64,000 bases of DNA, from contig NZ_JAFBCK010000001.1 in assembly GCF_016907695.1 (NCBI RefSeq), positions 1,798,001-1,862,000 of the forward strand, written 5' to 3'. The DNA comes from Actinokineospora baliensis (GTDB lineage Bacteria > Actinomycetota > Actinomycetes > Mycobacteriales > Pseudonocardiaceae). The translations under genes and the position numbers were made by a program. Under the pieces are notes generated by a model. The model was not told where the DNA came from and searched no databases. It worked only from the letters and a program-made list of their open reading frames with translations. This document shows, piece by piece, positions 61,180 through 64,000 of the stretch (its first letter is position 1; the number at the start of each line of letters is the position of its first letter).

Positions 61180-63455
61180 CGAGTCCGACCGCTCCCCGGC
61201 GTTCGCTGGTGCCGACCCGCGCCGACCTCGCCGACGCCGCCTACCTGGCGGTGCTGTTCACCACCGCGCTGGTCGGGTTCACCACCAGCTACACCGGCTG
61301 GCCGTTCCTGTGGACCGGGCTCGCGGGCTTGGGTCTGGGCCTGCTGGTCGGCCACATCGCCAACGCGCTCAAGCAGCCGCTGGTCACCGTGGTCGCGCTG
61401 ACCGTGGCGGTGTTCTTCCTCTTCGGCGGCGCGGTGGTCATGCGGGACCGTGCCGTCGCGGGCCTGCTGCCAGGGCCCGACGTGCTCGGCGGCCTCGCAC
61501 AGTCCAGTGTGGACAGTTGGAAGCAGCTGCTCACCACGTTGCCGCCGGTCGACAGCGGGCCGCTGTTGGTCATCCCGTACATCCTGGGCCTGGTTTGCGG
61601 CGCGGGTGGGTTCACCCTGGCCAGGCGGGTCCGGGTGAGCGCGGCTCCGGTCGCGGCGCCCGCGCTGGTGATGATCGTGGTCGTCCTGCTCGGCACCTCG
61701 TCGCCCACCCTGCCGACCGTGCTCGGCGGTGCTTTCGCCGCGGTGAGCCTCGGCTGGATCTCGGTGCGGGCCAGGCGCAGGCGCCGCCAGTTGCGCGACG
61801 GCGCGCGGCGGGCCACCCGGGTCATGTCGGCCGCCGCGCTGGTCGGCGCGCTGGCGGGTCTCGCGGTGCTGGCCGGACCGGTCCTGCCCGGTGCGGGCGG
61901 TCACCGGACGGTGCTTCGGGACTACATCACCCCGCCGTTCGACCTCAACGCCTACGCCAGCCCGCTGGTCGGTTTCCGCAAGTACACCAAGAACGCCAAC
62001 CAGCTCCACGACCAGACGCTGTTCACCGTCACCGGCCTGCCCGAGGGCGGCCTGGTGCGCATCGCCACCCTCGACGACTACACCGGCACGGTGTGGGGCG
62101 CGGGCGGCGGCAGCGCGGAAGCCGTTCCCGGGCAACCGAAGTACGGCTTCCAGCGGGTCGGCACCCGCATCCCGCCCACCGCGCAGGGGCAGCGGGCCAC
62201 CGTCGAGGTGGAGATCGGCGCCGCGTACGCCTCGGCGGACGACGTGAACGCCTGGCTGCCCACCCCGGGCGCCCCCACCGCGATCCGGTTCGCCGGTCCC
62301 AGCGCGCGCGGGCACTCCGACAGCTTCCGCTACAACCTGGCCACCACCTCGGGCATCGTCGCCGACCGGCTGCGCGCGGGCGACAAGTACACAGTGGACA
62401 CCGTGGTGGACACCGTCGAGGTGCCCGACGACCCGCAGCCGTTCAGCAGGCCGACGGTCGAGCAGGCGTCGTACCAGTTCGTCGCGGCCAAGACCGGGAC
62501 CTGGACGGCCAAGACCTCCGACCTGGGCGGCAAGCTCAAGGCGGTCGCGGCCTACCTGCGCGACAACGGCGCCTACAGCGACGGCGGCCCGGGGGAGACC
62601 GAGTACCTGCCCGGGCACAGCGTCGGCAGGCTCAGCAGCTTCCTCAACGCCCAGCGCCCGGTCGGCGACGACGAGCAGTACGCGGCGGTCTTCGCGCTGG
62701 TCGCCAACCAGCTCGGTATGCCAGCCCGGGTCGTCCTCGGCGCCAAGCCCGGTCCCGGCGGGGTCGTGCGCGGCGAGCACATCCAGGCCTGGGTGGAGAT
62801 CCACCTGACCGACGGCCGCTGGGCGCAGGTCATGAGCAGCGAGTTCATGCCCGACCGGTCGAAGAAGCCGGACAAGATCCCGCCGCAGCAGTTCGAGAAC
62901 ACCGAGGCGTCGATCGTCCCGCCGCCCAACACGGTGCACCCGCCCAGCTCGCTCACCGACGCCAGCCGGGTCGACCCCAACGTGGGCCGCTCCGCCTCGG
63001 CGAAGGGCGACGAGGGCTGGGAGATCCCCGGCTACCTGCTCACCATCATCACCTGGGCCGGTCCGCCGATCGGTCTGGTCGCGCTGGTCTGCACGGTGAT
63101 CATCGGTGGCAAGGCGCTGCGCAGGCGGCGGCGCAGGCTGCAGGGCGAACCGGCCGCCAGGGTCGCCTCGGGGTGGCAGGAGGTGATGGACCGCGCCCGC
63201 GACCTGGGCACCGCGGTCCCCGCCGGGCTCACCCGCCCCGAGCAGGCCACCACCCTCGGCGACGAGACCGTGCTGCGGCTGGCCCGCGCGGCCGACGCGA
63301 CGGTGTTCGGCCCGATCGACCCGAACGACGCGGCGGCCACCCGGTTCTGGGCCTCGGTCGACGAGGTGCGCAAGCAGCTCGGTGCCGGGGTGGGCCGGTT
63401 CCGCAGGCTGAAGGCGGCGCTGAGCCTGAGCACGGTGCGGTTGCGCCGGAGCTGA
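61176..63455 (+). CDS. Transglutaminase-like membrane protein, probably catalytically inactive
   Basis: 759 residues. About seven N-terminal membrane helices (to about 240), an extracellular region, a transglutaminase-like core (about 450-560), one more membrane helix (about 625-648) and a cytosolic tail with a DUF4129-like pattern. In the core, the family's G-x-C-x-x-(F/Y) position reads PVGDDEQYAAVFAL with no Cys, though the His side (HIQAWVEIHLTDGRWAQV) is kept and the closing DPTP is replaced by SSEFMPD. A structural role with the Ig/FN3 protein, MoxR and DUF58 is therefore more likely than peptide cross-linking. Confidence 0.88.
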   Translation: MTSPTAPRRSLVPTRADLADAAYLAVLFTTALVGFTTSYTGWPFLWTGLAGLGLGLLVGHIANALKQPLVTVVALTVAVFFLFGGAVVMRDRAVAGLLPGPDVLGGLAQSSVDSWKQLLTTLPPVDSGPLLVIPYILGLVCGAGGFTLARRVRVSAAPVAAPALVMIVVVLLGTSSPTLPTVLGGAFAAVSLGWISVRARRRRRQLRDGARRATRVMSAAALVGALAGLAVLAGPVLPGAGGHRTVLRDYITPPFDLNAYASPLVGFRKYTKNANQLHDQTLFTVTGLPEGGLVRIATLDDYTGTVWGAGGGSAEAVPGQPKYGFQRVGTRIPPTAQGQRATVEVEIGAAYASADDVNAWLPTPGAPTAIRFAGPSARGHSDSFRYNLATTSGIVADRLRAGDKYTVDTVVDTVEVPDDPQPFSRPTVEQASYQFVAAKTGTWTAKTSDLGGKLKAVAAYLRDNGAYSDGGPGETEYLPGHSVGRLSSFLNAQRPVGDDEQYAAVFALVANQLGMPARVVLGAKPGPGGVVRGEHIQAWVEIHLTDGRWAQVMSSEFMPDRSKKPDKIPPQQFENTEASIVPPPNTVHPPSSLTDASRVDPNVGRSASAKGDEGWEIPGYLLTIITWAGPPIGLVALVCTVIIGGKALRRRRRRLQGEPAARVASGWQEVMDRARDLGTAVPAGLTRPEQATTLGDETVLRLARAADATVFGPIDPNDAAATRFWASVDEVRKQLGAGVGRFRRLKAALSLSTVRLRRS

Positions 63456-63563
63456 GTTTTCCCCAGGGTGGGGATGGGCCTGTGCATAGATCGACTTCGG
63501 ATGGCGGCTTGACAGGACCGTCCCCACCCGCAATAAACCCCGTCCCCCTCGGTGGCCTTACAC

Positions 63564-63582
63564 TTAGGTAAGCCTTACCTAT
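63564..63582 (+). promoter_or_regulatory. DtxR/IdeR iron box upstream of the salicylate-synthase-like gene
   Basis: TTAGGTAAGCCTTACCTAT matches the 19-base consensus TTAGGTTAGGCTAACCTAA at 15 positions and is itself nearly palindromic. It lies 12-30 bases before the start codon, a classical place for iron repression. Confidence 0.88.
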
Positions 63583-63593
63583 CGGGGGATCAT

Positions 63594-64000
63594 GTGCGTA
63601 CCCGCTCGAGCACCCCGGCGGAGTTGATCGCCGCCGCGCCGGGTGACTTCTTCTACCTGGACACCTCGACCCACCGCTGGTTCGCCACCGGGATCGCGGC
63701 CCAGGTCGTCGTCGATCGCGACGCCGTGCACGTCTGGACGGCCGACGCGGCCGACGTCGAACCCTGGGTCGACCCGCTGCGGCAGGTCGTCGACCTGCTG
63801 CACGGTGCGGCCGGGGTGGGTCAGGACTGGCGCGCGTTCGGCTGGGCGGAGCCGGAACTGGGTTACGCGCTCGCCGGTCGGCCGGACCTGGTCGGCGGTG
63901 ACCACCCCCTGCTCCACCTGGTGGTGCCCGCCGAGATGGCCGACGTCACACCATCACTTTCCGTTGTGGGCGCTGGGCCGATCGCGGCCTTCCGACTGGG
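63594..64000 (+). CDS. Salicylate/isochorismate synthase-like protein (N-terminal part)
   Basis: The first 135 codons only; the gene runs off the window. The pattern follows the N-terminus of MbtI/Irp9-type chorismate-using salicylate synthases: GDFFYLDTSTHRWFATGIAAQVVVD, then a helix and the stretch WRAFGWAEPELGYAL and PLLHLVVPAEM, which corresponds to AFGWVAFEFG...PLARVFSP in MbtI. The catalytic half is not in the window, so isochorismate synthase remains possible. GTG at 63594 after GGGGGA. A strong iron box lies directly upstream, so it probably starts a siderophore locus to the right. Confidence 0.75.
   Translation, partial: MRTRSSTPAELIAAAPGDFFYLDTSTHRWFATGIAAQVVVDRDAVHVWTADAADVEPWVDPLRQVVDLLHGAAGVGQDWRAFGWAEPELGYALAGRPDLVGGDHPLLHLVVPAEMADVTPSLSVVGAGPIAAFRL

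Overview
The window is a 64-kb piece of a high-GC actinobacterial chromosome. The gene families point to Pseudonocardiaceae (an Actinokineospora-, Saccharothrix- or Amycolatopsis-like organism): an EspG/DUF3558/PPE-like ESX-substrate cluster, a mycobacterial-type heme oxygenase MhuD, a DrrAB transporter, an AfsR/SARP-type regulator and Lsr2. Much of the gene content matches the Mycobacterium tuberculosis Rv3579c-Rv3598c neighbourhood (rlmB, cysS, ispF, ispD, carD, lpqE, radA, Rv3587c, carbonic anhydrase, mutY, mhuD, clpC, lsr2, lysS). The order is rearranged, and disA is missing from its usual place beside radA.

Layout. 1-4.6 kb: end of lysS, lsr2, an iron-box-controlled FhuF-like ferric reductase, and clpC with a ClgR-type site upstream. 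4.7-6.4 kb: an IS4-family element, with a frameshifted transposase, inserted into a 146-bp palindromic repeat; its 10-bp target duplication is intact. 6.9-13 kb: a large AfsR-like regulator, an endonuclease/exonuclease/phosphatase-fold membrane protein and a DrrAB exporter. 13-19.2 kb: Sir2, MhuD, an M1 aminopeptidase lipoprotein, a hydrolase, a 2H phosphoesterase, MutY, carbonic anhydrase and an Rv3587c-like protein. 19.2-24.2 kb: two copies of the palindromic repeat module flank a lacI gene and a zinc/manganese ABC transporter. 24.2-35 kb: two DUF445 paralogues, rlmB, cysS, a HAD protein, a flavin/F420 oxidase-like protein, a fourth repeat module, ispF-ispD, carD, an LpqE-like lipoprotein and radA. 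35.1-36.2 kb: a gene-free array of about 145-bp repeats packed with DnaA-box-like nonamers, plus a perfect 12 x 9-bp minisatellite.

36.2-40.6 kb holds a tightly overlapping operon of a substrate-binding-type protein, TelA, a second binding-protein domain fused to VWA, and a small XpaC-like membrane protein. 40.7-43.8 kb is an orphan ESX-substrate cluster whose PPE-like gene is frameshifted. 43.9-49.5 kb holds an OtsB-GH15 fusion, OtsA and a ThrE-type exporter. A tRNA-Thr follows, then a coupled TPR/membrane-protein pair. The right end is a PP2C phosphatase, a 2065-residue Ig/FN3 surface protein, MoxR, DUF58 and a transglutaminase-like membrane protein that appears to lack its catalytic cysteine. 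The last 400 bases start a salicylate-synthase-like gene behind a strong DtxR/IdeR iron box.

The most unusual material is non-coding: (i) a family of 146-bp inverted-repeat elements in fixed composite modules, whose arms co-vary between copies; (ii) a 164-bp near-complete hairpin between the carbonic anhydrase gene and mutY; (iii) the DnaA-box-like array where disA would be expected. All family and synteny statements come from recalled knowledge and reading of the sequence; no database search was run.
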